DNA of 28,895 nt from CAZVWQ01 sp964631275 (lineage in GTDB: Bacteria > Patescibacteriota > JACMRA01). The position numbers were made by a program, and so were the translations under genes. Of this stretch, positions 14,777 through 23,414 are shown in pieces; within the stretch, counting starts at the first letter, position 1; every line of letters begins with the position of its first letter. The notes under the pieces were generated by a model. The model ran no database searches. It was not told the DNA's origin and was given only the letters and a program-made list of their open reading frames with translations. Location: assembly GCA_964631275.1 (NCBI GenBank), contig CAZVWQ010000021.1:1-28895 (forward strand), in the 5' to 3' direction.

Positions 14777-15829
14777 CTAGATTGTAACTACTGTTTCAAT
14801 ACCTGAAAACTCTTGTAGTTCCATTTTTTCTTTTAATTCAACCTCATTATTAGTGTTTTGTGTGGCTGTGGCTACTGAAGAAGAGTACATTGTATTAGCC
14901 AAAATACCAAGGTTAGAAGTGCCGAAGTCTTGGTTGAGCAGAACTATATTTTCAATTCCAAGCCTTCCTGTTTGGTTTAGATTTTTATAGAAATTTTTAA
15001 CTAGATTTTCGAGGTGAGCTTGTGAACCAAGGTTTAGTAAAATGAAATTATCTAGTTGTTTGTACTGAAAATATTCCAAAAAATTATGTTTAAAAGTTGC
15101 AGCAATCTTTTCTTTGGCGCCTAAGACCAGGGTTAAAGCTTCTCCAGCAAAATCATCGAAATTATTACTTAGTTTAATTTGCTTCTTTCGATTTGTAAAT
15201 CCAAGTGTTTGTTTTTGATACTTTGCACTTAGACTGATTGACTTTGGTAACAACTTACGAATTTCTTTAACCCTTAAAATACCTGGGTTAATCACAGACA
15301 CATATTGGTAGACAGTCATGTCTAATACTATAGGTAAGATCTTAGAAGTTTTTTGTTTGGTTTCTAGAATGTTTAATTTTTGTAAGTATCTATCTTGACT
15401 AACAGCTTCTATATTGATAGCTGGAATGTTGTTTTCTAGATACGGTATAAGAGCAACTAACGGCTCATTAAAACCTTCTAGCAGCGACTGGGTGTCTAAA
15501 TTTTGTGGGATATAAGCTAAAAAATCTTGGTTGTTTAGTTTTTTATTTCCTTTTAGCCTAAAAACTGAAGGACCTGGTGTTAATATTTTGATTAAAAATT
15601 GAACATAGCTTTGTAGATCTTGTGTATAAGCTTTGATCTGATCTAGGTTTTTAAAAATAAAAATAAATTCGCTTTGGGTTTTTATTTCTTTGGCGTAACG
15701 AGCTAAGTTTTCTTTGTTTTCGTATTTTGTGGCAATTAGGTAAGTACTTTCAGTAGGGATAACAACAATTTCTTTATTAAAATTTAAAACCTCTTGAATC
15801 TTACTTATAGATTGTTGGTTTTTGGTCAT
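14777..15829 (-). CDS. Divergent YrdC/Sua5-like protein
   Basis: The 350 residues look like a remote relative of Sua5/TsaC, which makes threonylcarbamoyl-AMP for the t6A modification of tRNA. Supporting blocks are EIVVIPTESTYLIATKYEN near the N-terminus (compare the family's PTET-YGLG) and ILTPGPSVFRL (compare the family's WPGP-T-VL). The C-terminal region NLGSQAHLENLVKNFYKNL to SNLGILANTM resembles the Sua5 C-terminal domain. The usual K-x-R substrate-binding motif is not seen: the expected place reads KEIKTQSEF. The SxN motif is also unclear. Activity is therefore doubtful, and it may be a repurposed paralogue. It is encoded alone between repeat clusters and ends in TAG. Confidence 0.5.
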   Translation of the reverse strand: MTKNQQSISKIQEVLNFNKEIVVIPTESTYLIATKYENKENLARYAKEIKTQSEFIFIFKNLDQIKAYTQDLQSYVQFLIKILTPGPSVFRLKGNKKLNNQDFLAYIPQNLDTQSLLEGFNEPLVALIPYLENNIPAINIEAVSQDRYLQKLNILETKQKTSKILPIVLDMTVYQYVSVINPGILRVKEIRKLLPKSISLSAKYQKQTLGFTNRKKQIKLSNNFDDFAGEALTLVLGAKEKIAATFKHNFLEYFQYKQLDNFILLNLGSQAHLENLVKNFYKNLNQTGRLGIENIVLLNQDFGTSNLGILANTMYSSSVATATQNTNNEVELKEKMELQEFSGIETVVTI

Positions 15830-15938
15830 TTTTTATAAAATTTTTAGCTAAAAAAGTTAGATTAACGTTTAAACTTAGCAAACAAATAAGGTTTTGGCAA
15901 GTTTTTGTTATCGTCCATTACATTTTGGAAATTAATAT

Positions 15939-16018
15939 GTCTCAAAACCTATTTTTAATGTTAATTAATACTTATTTATGGGATCAAAATTTTGTAAATC
16001 TGGGTTATGGAACAAAGC
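15939..16018 (+). repeat. R3 repeat copy E
   Basis: This uninterrupted copy begins GTCTCAAAACCTATTTTTA and ends GGAACAAAGC. Unlike copies A-D it does not abut a stop codon; the nearest gene end in the matching orientation is msrA, about 500 bp away. Confidence 0.75.
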
Positions 16019-16066
16019 TATTGATTGTTAATCAAAATAAAACTCTATTAGGAATTTATACTCAGA

Positions 16067-16137
16067 CCAAAGCAAAAAACTGCCAATTTAGCTAAAATAT
16101 AAAATTTTATCTATTCCAAAGGAGAAACTAGTTATTT
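16067..16137 (-). repeat. R4 repeat copy b
   Basis: The reverse complement matches R4 copy a (2893-2960) from AAAATAACTA to GTTTTTTGCT, with a two-base gap and about 80 per cent identity by eye. Confidence 0.6.
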
Positions 16138-16164
16138 TAAAGTTATTTTGAGGCAGGACTATTA

Positions 16165-16238
16165 AGGTTTAAAACAAACTTAATATCTAATACCGTTTCG
16201 TCATAAATCATTTACTATGATGTGAGACGGTTTTACCT
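16165..16238 (+). repeat. R5 repeat copy b with hairpin
   Basis: It starts TTTAAAACAAACTTAATATC, shared with the other R5 copies. It then forms an inverted repeat: CCGTTTC plus TCATA (about 16193-16206) pairs with TATGA plus GAGACGG (about 16216-16230) around a 10-base loop, followed by TTTT. It could act as a terminator, but no plus-strand gene ends just upstream. Confidence 0.5.
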
Positions 16239-16295
16239 TAAAAAGCTAAATTTTTCTTTGAATTTTTTGGAATATTTTTATAGCAAATTAGTATA

Positions 16296-16386
16296 CAAAG
16301 CTTCCGCAGACACCACTATATTTTATATTTAAATACTTAACTAAAGCTACATATTAGTAGTAAAATCAATTCTTACGGAAGTCTTG
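16296..16386 (-). mobile_element. R1 MITE-like element, copy b
   Basis: This 91 bp element is the reverse complement of 8483-8574 with few differences. Ends are CAAAGCTTCCGCAGAC on the left and GGAAGTCTTG on the right. TA precedes the left end (16294-16295). The right flank reads CTA, so the TA duplication is less clean than in copy a. Confidence 0.7.
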
Positions 16387-16523
16387 CTAAATTGGATGTG
16401 GAGCTACTATAATTAAACAAAATCAATTTTTAATTCAGAAGATCTAATTAAGTTTAGCTATCCCGCTAAATTTGATTATAGAATAGCTATAAAAAAGGTT
16501 TTAGGCCAAGGCCATGTGAGTTT

Positions 16524-17033
16524 TTAGAATCCAAAATCTATGTTTTGATAAACGTGGCAATTATAACCACCTGGGTTTTTGTCTAAGTAATCTTGATGGT
16601 AGTCTTCAGCAGTATAGAATTTGTCTAAGACTTTTACTTCAGTTAGGATCTGATTATCAAATATATTAGCTTGATTAATTTGGTTAATAATTTTCATAGC
16701 TTTTTGTTTTTCTACCTCTGAATAAACAAAAATTGCTGAGCGATATTGTGGGCCAATATCATTTTTTTGTCTGTTAAGAATAGTTGGATCATGAATTCGA
16801 AAAAAAAATTTAAGCACCCCCTCAAATTTTATTAAGTTAATATCATAGGTAATTTCTACTGCTTCGGCATGGCCTGTAGTTCCTTTACATATTTGAGAAT
16901 AGGTCGGATTGATAATATCACCTCCAGTATAGCCAACTTCAGTATTAACTACACCTTTGAGTTTTTTAAATAGTTTTTCGACACCCCAAAAGCAACCACC
17001 AGCTAAAACCACTTTTTTATAATTGTATAACAT
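16524..17033 (-). CDS. msrA: Peptide-methionine (S)-S-oxide reductase
   Basis: MsrA reduces the S-epimer of methionine sulfoxide in proteins, repairing oxidative damage. The 169-residue product has the catalytic motif GGCFWG (C14), EVGYTGG, the block TTGHAEAVEITYD and a C-terminal GYNCHVYQ whose cysteine (about 159) may resolve the disulfide. Length and motifs are standard for the family. It is a single-gene unit with no MsrB fused or adjacent. The start codon is preceded by an AT-rich leader without Shine-Dalgarno. Confidence 0.95.
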   Translation of the reverse strand: MLYNYKKVVLAGGCFWGVEKLFKKLKGVVNTEVGYTGGDIINPTYSQICKGTTGHAEAVEITYDINLIKFEGVLKFFFRIHDPTILNRQKNDIGPQYRSAIFVYSEVEKQKAMKIINQINQANIFDNQILTEVKVLDKFYTAEDYHQDYLDKNPGGYNCHVYQNIDFGF

Positions 17034-17241
17034 GATTAAAAATCATTAGAATCAAAAAATCTTTTGTAAAGGGCCTCGTATCATTTAAATTTATGCTTAT
17101 AACTAACCCCTAAATAAATTAGAAGCTTTAACCTAACAAAATGGTTTTACTAGGTTAAAAGGTCTAATCTGCTTAAGGATTAGCTATATTTAAGAAAATA
17201 TATAAAAAATAATAATGTAAGCGAAAATTTACAACCTACCC
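17034..17241. other. Intergenic hairpins between msrA and the subtilase gene
   Basis: Two inverted repeats are visible at about 17132-17156 (AACCTA pairing with TAGGTT) and 17163-17182 (CTAATC pairing with GATTAG). They lie 3' of the minus-strand subtilase gene and 5' of msrA, so they may terminate the former. Stems are short. Confidence 0.35.
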
Positions 17242-20200
17242 TTACCATACAGGAGTAATATCAATAATTTGACCAGCAGAAATTAAAGCTAGTTGCTCAC
17301 CAGAAGTATTTAAATCAATCTCAGAAATAATGCAATCAGGTGTTCTATTTAGTAAAGATTGGCTATCAGTTGAGCTTTTTTTGGCTATTAAATAATAAGG
17401 TTGAGAATTTAAGTTACTACAACTATCACCCAAAAATACAGCAGAGCCGTTAACAGGCCCTAGCCCAGCTACGATTAAATATTCTAAGCTTTGGCTAGAT
17501 GAGCTAGTATCAATTAATTCTATCCATTGATCTTGACTGGATACTGACGAACCTGCCCAGTTAATTTCGTTAATAAAAATATTATTCAGAGGGCTGTCAG
17601 CAGTAGTTATTTGATAATTATAACTAAATCCAGAAGTTGATCCAGTAGAGTTAGTAGCCGTCATAGTTAACCTGTAATCAGTTAGTAAAAAACCATCAAG
17701 ATCTTCTATATTGCCCAAAGTATAAAGATCAGGCATGGCTATAGTAAAGCTAAACTTTTCAGAAGTAACATCTAAACCTCCAGTAACATTAGCATCATTA
17801 TAAGTTCCAGAAGTGGTATCTGTATCTTCACTAGACCCTTCAACTAGGGTCGCTAGATAAATAGCTCCTTGCCCCCAGTTGTCAGTTTCTGCTTGGTCAT
17901 AAAAAAGTTCTAAGGTATCTCCAGCCTGAGCAAAGCCACTAATAATTAAATCAGTTCCAGAAATTTCAACTTGGGTAAGATATGGAGCATTATAAAGATT
18001 ATTACCTCCAAGGTCAAGATCACCGTTGTCATTAATCGTATTAAAATTGCTATTTCCTAAAGATATTCCAGAATACGCATTGGCATAAATTTTGTTTTTA
18101 GAAATTGTATTATTAATATTATTTGAGTTTGCAACAGAATCTTCTCCCTCAATCAAAACTCCAACCTGGTTGTTAGTTAAGGTGTTTTCCTTAATTAAAG
18201 CTCCAGTCGAATTATCTAGTCTTATTCCATGATAATAATTAGTAACAAAGTTATTTTGGACTAAGTTGTTGTTAATTACAGAATTGTCATTGAATAATAA
18301 TACACCTATACTATTTGGATTTGATATAGCATCGCCATGTATTATGTTTTCTTGATCAGGTTTACCAATAACATTACCTCCACTAGAAATATAAATACCA
18401 TAAACTGAGTTTCCAGTAGAGTCTGGAGAACCATCCACCGTTGTACCAATTAAACAATCATAAATTTCATTAGCTCCATCTGATATCCAGACACCTGTGT
18501 CCACTAATTCATTAATAACTAGACCGCTAATACTAGTCTTAAAATTAGGATTATTAGGCTCAAGAGGCTTAGTATTAATAATAAAACCATCTATATTAAT
18601 AGAATTATTAAGAGAAATTTCTATCGTGTGGAGATTGCTAGTTAAATTTCTGGCAGTATTCTGACTTTTACCGTCTATAATTACAGCATCAAGAATTGTG
18701 TAAGCAAAATTAGGTTTAATTGTCCAATGATCATGAGGAGTAGAGCTAGTTTTGAGATTATCTGCTATGTCAAATTTGATTGTATCTGGAATTACGTCAT
18801 TAGGCCAAAAGTTTGATTCTTCGATAGCAGCTCTTAGAGTACACTCGCCAGCAGTAGAAGTTTGGCAAATTCCATCGCCTAAATTACTATCGCTATCATC
18901 ACCTACACTGTTAACTACAAACTCTCCTGGGTTACTAGAAGCTGTTGAGTTTAAAGCATTGCCTAAGTCTAACCTAGGCAGGTTTGTTTCTACTCCATTA
19001 GACCTAGTATCGTTAATAAGCGTAGCTCCGTCTTGGAGTTTAGCTAAAATATCCAAAATTGAATTATTTGGAAATTTTTCTTTCATTACAGCAAAAGCTC
19101 CAGCTATCTGAGGAGCAGCCATAGAAGTTCCGCTCCTACTAGCAAAGCCACCACCAGGAACCGCTGAAACAACATTTTGCCCAATAGCCATCATATCAAT
19201 TACTGGCGAAACATTAGATCCAAAGTAAACTAAGTTTTGATTAGGACTATTACCCACCGCTCCAACAGTAATAGCACTAGCTACACAGCTAGGACTATTA
19301 ACCTGGGTTCTAGAAGAATTATTACCTGAGGCTACAGTAATAGCTACACCTGCTTCCAAAAAAGCTTTAAAAAAAGGCTCAAATAGAGCGTTTGTACAAT
19401 AACTACTAAATAGATTTGCTCCCAGGCTAAGATTAACTGCAGTTAAATTTACTCCAGGTTGAAATCTAGAATAATTATAAATTCTATCTAAAGAAGAAAT
19501 AATATCAGTAGTAAAAAAAAGTGCACAAGGAGAAATAAAACTTGAATTACACGGGGGAGAAGCTGTAAATTTTGTTACAGCAGAGGCAATTATAAGATTC
19601 GCTCCTTTAGCTACCCCATCATTATCTATAAAGTCATTACTAAAGCCAGCTGCAATTCCTGATACGTGCGTTCCATGTCCACAACCGAAAAGATTAGCAT
19701 TACTATATGTACTCGTACCATCATAAGGACAGTCTTCACCAGACCCTAGTCCAAATTGACTAGCTTGACTGTTAGGACAAAGACTTTGGCCAGTTGTAGA
19801 AGCTCCTCCACCCAAACTAAAACACATTTCATCAACTATTTTACCACTAAAAAAGGGATGATCAGTGTCAATTCCAGTATCAATTATAGCTATAGTTTGA
19901 CCACTACCATCATATCCTTGAGCCCAAGCTCCAGTATTTGGACTAGAGACATTCATAGCTTGGTTACTACTTTGTAGGGTAGGAAAGTAAATTTCATTTT
20001 CAAAAATCCCTTCAACTGACTCATCTTGACTTATTTTTTTTAAATCTTCTTTGGTTACTTCAAGAAAAACAAATGATGAGAACTCCGTCTCTCCAAAAGC
20101 TTTGTTTTTTAAATTTAATTTTTCTAAAAACTCATTTTTTTGACGACTATTCTTTTCTTTTTTTTCTAGAGATTTTGATATCGAATCTATATTTTCACCT

Positions 20201-20493
20201 GACTCTTTGAGTTTAACTACTACTTGAACATTTGCATTTGTATCTAAAAGGTTATTATCCTCTTGAATTTTTAATACTTGCTCTGCTTTGATTTGACTAT
20301 TTTTTTCAGCTTCTTCTTTTGCAGGAACTTTTTTAAATATATCTTCTTGAGATTCTTCAAGTCCAATTTGGTCTATCTTTATAGCCTGAAATTCTAAGCT
20401 TAATAAATTGGCCGAACTTAAAGAAAAAACTACAGATGCCAAAAAATATATAGCAATTAACCCCTTAAACATAGGCTTAGCATTATTAAACAA
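17242..20493 (-). CDS. Secreted subtilisin-like (S8) protease with CSLREA, beta-helix and lamin-tail-like domains
   Basis: This 1083-residue exported serine protease starts with a signal-peptide-like segment (about 8-29). A charged region and an I9-type propeptide follow (about 88-170). The S8 domain (about 190-515) carries Asp205 in IAIIDTG, His273 in GCGHGTHVSG, oxyanion Asn391 in ASGNN and Ser457 in SGTSMAAPQ. A CSLREA motif domain (about 525-562, CTLRAAIEESN) leads into right-handed beta-helix repeats (about 620-840, many N/G-rich turns). A region near 860-970 follows, then a C-terminal lamin-tail-like domain (INEINWAGSS to DQWIELID). The end at TPVW is abrupt and lacks an LPxTG-type sorting signal or transmembrane anchor, although a sortase gene is divergent next door. 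Several cysteines lie in the protease domain. It probably degrades or processes extracellular or surface proteins. Start could be at Met8 instead. Confidence 0.9.
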   Translation of the reverse strand: MFNNAKPMFKGLIAIYFLASVVFSLSSANLLSLEFQAIKIDQIGLEESQEDIFKKVPAKEEAEKNSQIKAEQVLKIQEDNNLLDTNANVQVVVKLKESGENIDSISKSLEKKEKNSRQKNEFLEKLNLKNKAFGETEFSSFVFLEVTKEDLKKISQDESVEGIFENEIYFPTLQSSNQAMNVSSPNTGAWAQGYDGSGQTIAIIDTGIDTDHPFFSGKIVDEMCFSLGGGASTTGQSLCPNSQASQFGLGSGEDCPYDGTSTYSNANLFGCGHGTHVSGIAAGFSNDFIDNDGVAKGANLIIASAVTKFTASPPCNSSFISPCALFFTTDIISSLDRIYNYSRFQPGVNLTAVNLSLGANLFSSYCTNALFEPFFKAFLEAGVAITVASGNNSSRTQVNSPSCVASAITVGAVGNSPNQNLVYFGSNVSPVIDMMAIGQNVVSAVPGGGFASRSGTSMAAPQIAGAFAVMKEKFPNNSILDILAKLQDGATLINDTRSNGVETNLPRLDLGNALNSTASSNPGEFVVNSVGDDSDSNLGDGICQTSTAGECTLRAAIEESNFWPNDVIPDTIKFDIADNLKTSSTPHDHWTIKPNFAYTILDAVIIDGKSQNTARNLTSNLHTIEISLNNSINIDGFIINTKPLEPNNPNFKTSISGLVINELVDTGVWISDGANEIYDCLIGTTVDGSPDSTGNSVYGIYISSGGNVIGKPDQENIIHGDAISNPNSIGVLLFNDNSVINNNLVQNNFVTNYYHGIRLDNSTGALIKENTLTNNQVGVLIEGEDSVANSNNINNTISKNKIYANAYSGISLGNSNFNTINDNGDLDLGGNNLYNAPYLTQVEISGTDLIISGFAQAGDTLELFYDQAETDNWGQGAIYLATLVEGSSEDTDTTSGTYNDANVTGGLDVTSEKFSFTIAMPDLYTLGNIEDLDGFLLTDYRLTMTATNSTGSTSGFSYNYQITTADSPLNNIFINEINWAGSSVSSQDQWIELIDTSSSSQSLEYLIVAGLGPVNGSAVFLGDSCSNLNSQPYYLIAKKSSTDSQSLLNRTPDCIISEIDLNTSGEQLALISAGQIIDITPVW

Positions 20494-20696
20494 TATTTAA
20501 AAAAAACCAGTCCAAAAAATAAAACACAATTTTTATTATATCATAATTTTTATTTTAGTCAAAAAAACTAGCTTTTTATTTTAAGTTAACAATCTTTAAT
20601 GATAAGTAAAATTAAGGTAAAATAGTCGATTTTATTCTTTATAACTTTTCCGCTAATCGTTAGGGTAATAGTAAATATATTGGGTTAAGTTTAGCC

Positions 20697-20717
20697 CTGC
20701 TGTCAATTTGACTGCGG
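20697..20717 (+). terminator. Hairpin followed by a T-rich tract
   Basis: CTGC-T-GTCAATTTGAC-T-GCGG folds into an interrupted stem (CTGC/GCGG and GTC/GAC) and is followed by TTAGTATTTTTTATTTT. It looks like an intrinsic terminator on the plus strand, but no plus-strand gene is recognised before it; it may end an unannotated RNA. Confidence 0.4.
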
Positions 20718-20749
20718 TTAGTATTTTTTATTTTAAAATAAACTTAAAA

Positions 20750-20769
20750 TTTGCTATTTTTATAGCAAA
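20750..20769. other. Perfect 8 bp inverted repeat with TTTT loop
   Basis: TTTGCTAT and ATAGCAAA are separated by TTTT. This is a perfect hairpin 33 bp after the terminator-like structure at 20697-20717. It may be part of the same RNA or a protein-binding site. Confidence 0.4.
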
Positions 20770-21201
20770 CTATGGGCATTAGGATAAAATACCTGCAGTT
20801 GAATAACTTGCGTAACCTAGTACGGCATAGCTGTATTAACCCTAAAATTATGTCAAGCCTCTTGCCAACTCTAGTCTTGTCTTAAAATAAGCTTTACTAG
20901 GGAGTTTATTTTTAAAAAAAGATAAAAAGACTATATAAATTACTTACTAATTAAAGGAAAACTAAATGTTTTATTATTTATTATGGCCAAGATTAATAAC
21001 CACAAATTCAATGACTTAAATTATTTTATAGATTTGATGTGCTACGTAATTATACACTAATTACTCTAATTTATTTATAGGCATAAGAGATAGTTTTGAT
21101 TAAAAAAACAAGCAAAACATTATCGTTTTGACAAAATCAAAAAAATACCTAAGAAAGTTAGTATACTTTTTTATTTTTATTAAATATAATACTAAAGATT
21201 T

Positions 21202-21876
21202 ATGTTAAAATTTTTTAAAAGCTGGTCTTTTTGGTTAAGTATTTCGCTTATAGCTTTTATGGTCAGCGTAGTTCTATTAGTCTGGCCTAGTTTTGTAGGA
21301 GAATTGCCTTACAGACTAAACAAACCTGACGCTAATGCTTATAAATACAAAGTAACTAATCCTAGTCTTTTACAACCAGGATTTAATACTAACGTAGACC
21401 TAGCTAATAGCACTGATGCTGCTGCTCAAATTAAAGTTGGTAATACACTTCCAGCTGGTAATAGACTTGTAATCCCTAAGATTGGAGTGGATTCTGCTAT
21501 CTTAGAAGGTAATGAATTAGAGGTTTTAGATCAATATGAAGGCGTTTGGCGTGAGCCTGGGTCAGGTGATCCTTTGAGCCTTAGCAATATGGTTTTAGCT
21601 GGTCACAGATTCCAATATTTACCACCAAATACAGTTACTTTTTACCATTTAGATAAACTAACCGAAGGCGATAAGATTATAGTTTATTGGAAAGAAGATG
21701 GTATCATAAAAGATTATATCTACCAAATTAATAGGACTTTAATGGTTAACCCTTCTGACACTTATGTAAGAAATCATAATTCAACCAACGGCAAAGAAAT
21801 TACCCTTTATACTTGTGGACCAGAAGTTGGAGCCAATAATAAAAGAATTGTAGTTAAAGGTACTTTAATCAGTTAG
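21202..21876 (+). CDS. Sortase family transpeptidase
   Basis: Sortases attach or assemble surface proteins by cleaving a C-terminal sorting motif. The 224-residue protein has one N-terminal transmembrane segment (about 9-28), a linker and the sortase beta-barrel. The catalytic triad is visible: His135 in VLAGHR, Cys205 in ITLYTCGP and Arg215 in NNKRIVVKG. The TLYTC form and the single N-terminal anchor suggest a class D/E-like housekeeping enzyme. The class is uncertain. No substrate with an LPxTG-like tail occurs in the window. It is divergent from the subtilase gene. No ribosome-binding site is seen. Confidence 0.9.
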   Translation: MLKFFKSWSFWLSISLIAFMVSVVLLVWPSFVGELPYRLNKPDANAYKYKVTNPSLLQPGFNTNVDLANSTDAAAQIKVGNTLPAGNRLVIPKIGVDSAILEGNELEVLDQYEGVWREPGSGDPLSLSNMVLAGHRFQYLPPNTVTFYHLDKLTEGDKIIVYWKEDGIIKDYIYQINRTLMVNPSDTYVRNHNSTNGKEITLYTCGPEVGANNKRIVVKGTLIS

Positions 21877-21922
21877 TTTTTATAGCTAATTGCATACTAG
21901 TTAGACATTTTTAGTATCCCTA

Positions 21923-22054
21923 AAATTACTTTAAAACAAGCTTAATATCTAACAGTCTATCTAAGCTGAATGTGGAATTGCTATAAAACTCCAAAAGTAG
22001 AAAAATTGTCTTGTTCTATGCTAATATTGTTAATCATTCAGTGAGGTGGGTTTT
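21923..22054 (+). repeat. R5 repeat copy c, split
   Basis: The two conserved R5 blocks, CTTTAAAACAAGCTTAATAT and TGTTAATCATTCAGTGAGG, are separated by about 68 bp more than in copy a. The extra piece contains ATGTGGAATTGCTATAAAAC, similar to a string at 14528-14548, so it may be an insertion. Confidence 0.45.
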
Positions 22055-22359
22055 CGGTATCACTACACAAAATTGTGTCTGGAGTGTTCAATCTAAGTTA
22101 GGTTGAGTACGAGGTTCAGTAAGATTTTAGGAACTCATCTAAAGACAAGCTTGTTAGATTTTATGCAGATTATTTATGCCTGAACTAAGTAGTTTTTCGG
22201 CATTTGTTTGCTTTTGAGTAATTCTTAGCTGAGTAACTCTTGTTTTATTTTGAGTAGACATGTATCAGACAATAAATTAAAAATAGTTTTTATGTCAGAC
22301 ACAATTTTTGTAGGGGTCTCGAGTTTTCCTGACTATGTTTTCCTTGTTTAAGCAAACTA

Positions 22360-22469
22360 TACTCATTTCATAACCAAATTTAACACCAAAGCTAAGCTTA
22401 ATTCGATTTTAAAGGTATTTTGTAGCCTTTTAAGATTTAAAAGTGTAAATTTTGAAATTGAATTGAGTA
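22360..22469 (+). mobile_element. R2 MITE-like element, copy b, with TA target duplication
   Basis: This 110 bp element is flanked by TA at 22358-22359 and 22470-22471. It starts TACTCATTTCATAACC and ends GAATTGAGTA. It matches copy a closely along its length, apart from the extra bases near copy a's right end. No R3 sequence is evident around it, so R2 is not confined to R3. Confidence 0.85.
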
Positions 22470-22583
22470 TAAAACCTTCTTCTAAGTCATAATTTATTTA
22501 GCATTTGGGTATAAAGCTTTTTTTAGTAATAAGGCAAGTTTAATTAAGTTAAGCCTACTCTACTACTGTCAAGTTTGACTATG

Positions 22584-23279
22584 CTAAGTCGATAAATTCT
22601 CTAAACCTAGGTATCTTTTTAATGTTTCTAATAGATTATTATTTTCTTCAGTTGCTGCTATATTTAGTATATCATTAGCGACTTCTAAGAATACTTTTTG
22701 ATCATTACTTTCGTTATTTAGATTTAAGATTTTTAATAACCTGCTAGCTAAATCTTTATCTAATATAGCTAACAGACTTCCCTTATTCAACACATCAATA
22801 TCTAAACTACCTAGTTTTGAATAGAAAGAATTTCTTCTGGTATTACCTTTGTCAGAATTATCCAAAGCTAATAATAAGAAGTAAGTAGCAGAGATTAAAG
22901 ACAGTGTGGTTATTTCACACTGAAGGCTTTCTTTAAATATTTTTTTTATTTTCAAGATATTTTTAATAATTTTGTTTGGAAAAGCTATACTAAGCTCGTC
23001 ACTAAAAAAAGCATAACCTATAATTTGACCTATGTAAGGCCTGTCTTCGTTAGATATTTTTTCTCCAGTGAACAGTTCTGTATAATTGATTTGCCTAGCG
23101 ATAGCTCTGATCTCTTCTAAGGTTCTAGTCTCTGGATCAGTTTGATAATCAGCATAATAATCGGTTTTAGCTGCCAGATCATATCCAGATAGGTAGGTAG
23201 CTTCGGCAATATTTTGCAGATCTACATGCAATGACTCATGAAAGATTACACTTGCAAGCCACTTGAGTTCTCTTTTCAA
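22584..23279 (-). CDS. HEXXH-motif protein, main part (downstream frame)
   Basis: I do not recognise a named family. The frame is open upstream of the TTG at 23279 as far as 23414, adding about 45 residues (including DGIFYIGPKWQTHFTEVYVN) that look like genuine protein but contain no ATG. Just after, VIFHESLHVDLQ carries HESLH, a zinc-metallopeptidase HEXXH motif. An EEIRAIARQ helix further on might supply a third ligand. The rest is helical with no signal peptide. The upstream ORF 23401-23700 overlaps in another frame, so the true protein is probably the two joined, about 370 residues. It is the last gene of an operon with the mevalonate-PP decarboxylase. Zinc protease activity is inferred from HEXXH alone. 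Confidence 0.6.
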   Translation of the reverse strand: MKRELKWLASVIFHESLHVDLQNIAEATYLSGYDLAAKTDYYADYQTDPETRTLEEIRAIARQINYTELFTGEKISNEDRPYIGQIIGYAFFSDELSIAFPNKIIKNILKIKKIFKESLQCEITTLSLISATYFLLLALDNSDKGNTRRNSFYSKLGSLDIDVLNKGSLLAILDKDLASRLLKILNLNNESNDQKVFLEVANDILNIAATEENNNLLETLKRYLGLENLST

Positions 23280-23400
23280 TTTTTCAAAAAATATGTAATT
23301 TTTATTATCTAGTAGAATTTTATAGTTAACATAAACCTCAGTAAAATGGGTTTGCCATTTAGGGCCGATATAAAAAATTCCGTCTAAGGTGATAATGTAG

Positions 23401-23414
23401 TCATTTTTTTTTAT
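23401..23414 (-). other. Frameshift site: A9 run followed by TGA C
   Basis: On the minus strand the sequence reads GAT, nine A, then TGAC. In the upstream frame it is AAA AAA AAA TGA. Skipping one base gives AAT GAC TAC and continues into the HEXXH frame. A slippery codon before UGA C is the same arrangement used by the prfB +1 frameshift. Confidence 0.55.

Larger units (their letters stand above)
15830..16523. other. Repeat cluster R3-R4-R5-R1
   Basis: This 694 bp gap between the YrdC-like start and the msrA stop is filled by four repeat families in a row: R3 copy E, R4 copy b, R5 copy b and R1 copy b. No ORF is apparent. The remaining 16390-16500 has two similar strings (GGAGCTACTATAA and AGAATAGCTATAAA) of unknown meaning. 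Confidence 0.55.
20494..21201. other. Long divergent intergenic region with hairpins
   Basis: This 708 bp gap carries the divergent promoters for the subtilase and sortase. Between 20640 and 20900 the sequence is noticeably less AT-rich and holds two strong inverted repeats (20697-20717 and 20750-20769), so a structured RNA is possible. No ORF is convincing. A TATAAT at about 21186, some 10 bp before the sortase ATG, could drive a very short leader. Confidence 0.45.
21877..22583. other. Intergenic region with R5 and R2 repeats
   Basis: This 707 bp gap follows the sortase. An inverted repeat ATACTA/TAGTAT (21894-21917) lies just after the stop. R5 copy c occupies 21923-21957 and 22026-22054. 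R2 copy b is at 22360-22469. A minus-strand ORF of 35 codons (about 22154-22261, beginning MSTQNKTRVTQLRIT) could be the remnant N-terminus of a mobile-element protein. I would not call it a gene. Confidence 0.45.

Noticed and set aside
18752..19111. Plus-strand 119-codon ORF within the subtilase gene
   Set aside because: It is antisense to conserved protease and CSLREA sequence and has no independent support.
22154..22261. Minus-strand 35-codon ORF starting MSTQNKTRVTQLRIT as a gene
   Set aside because: It is too short, has no recognisable domain and is surrounded by repeat debris; at most a mobile-element remnant.
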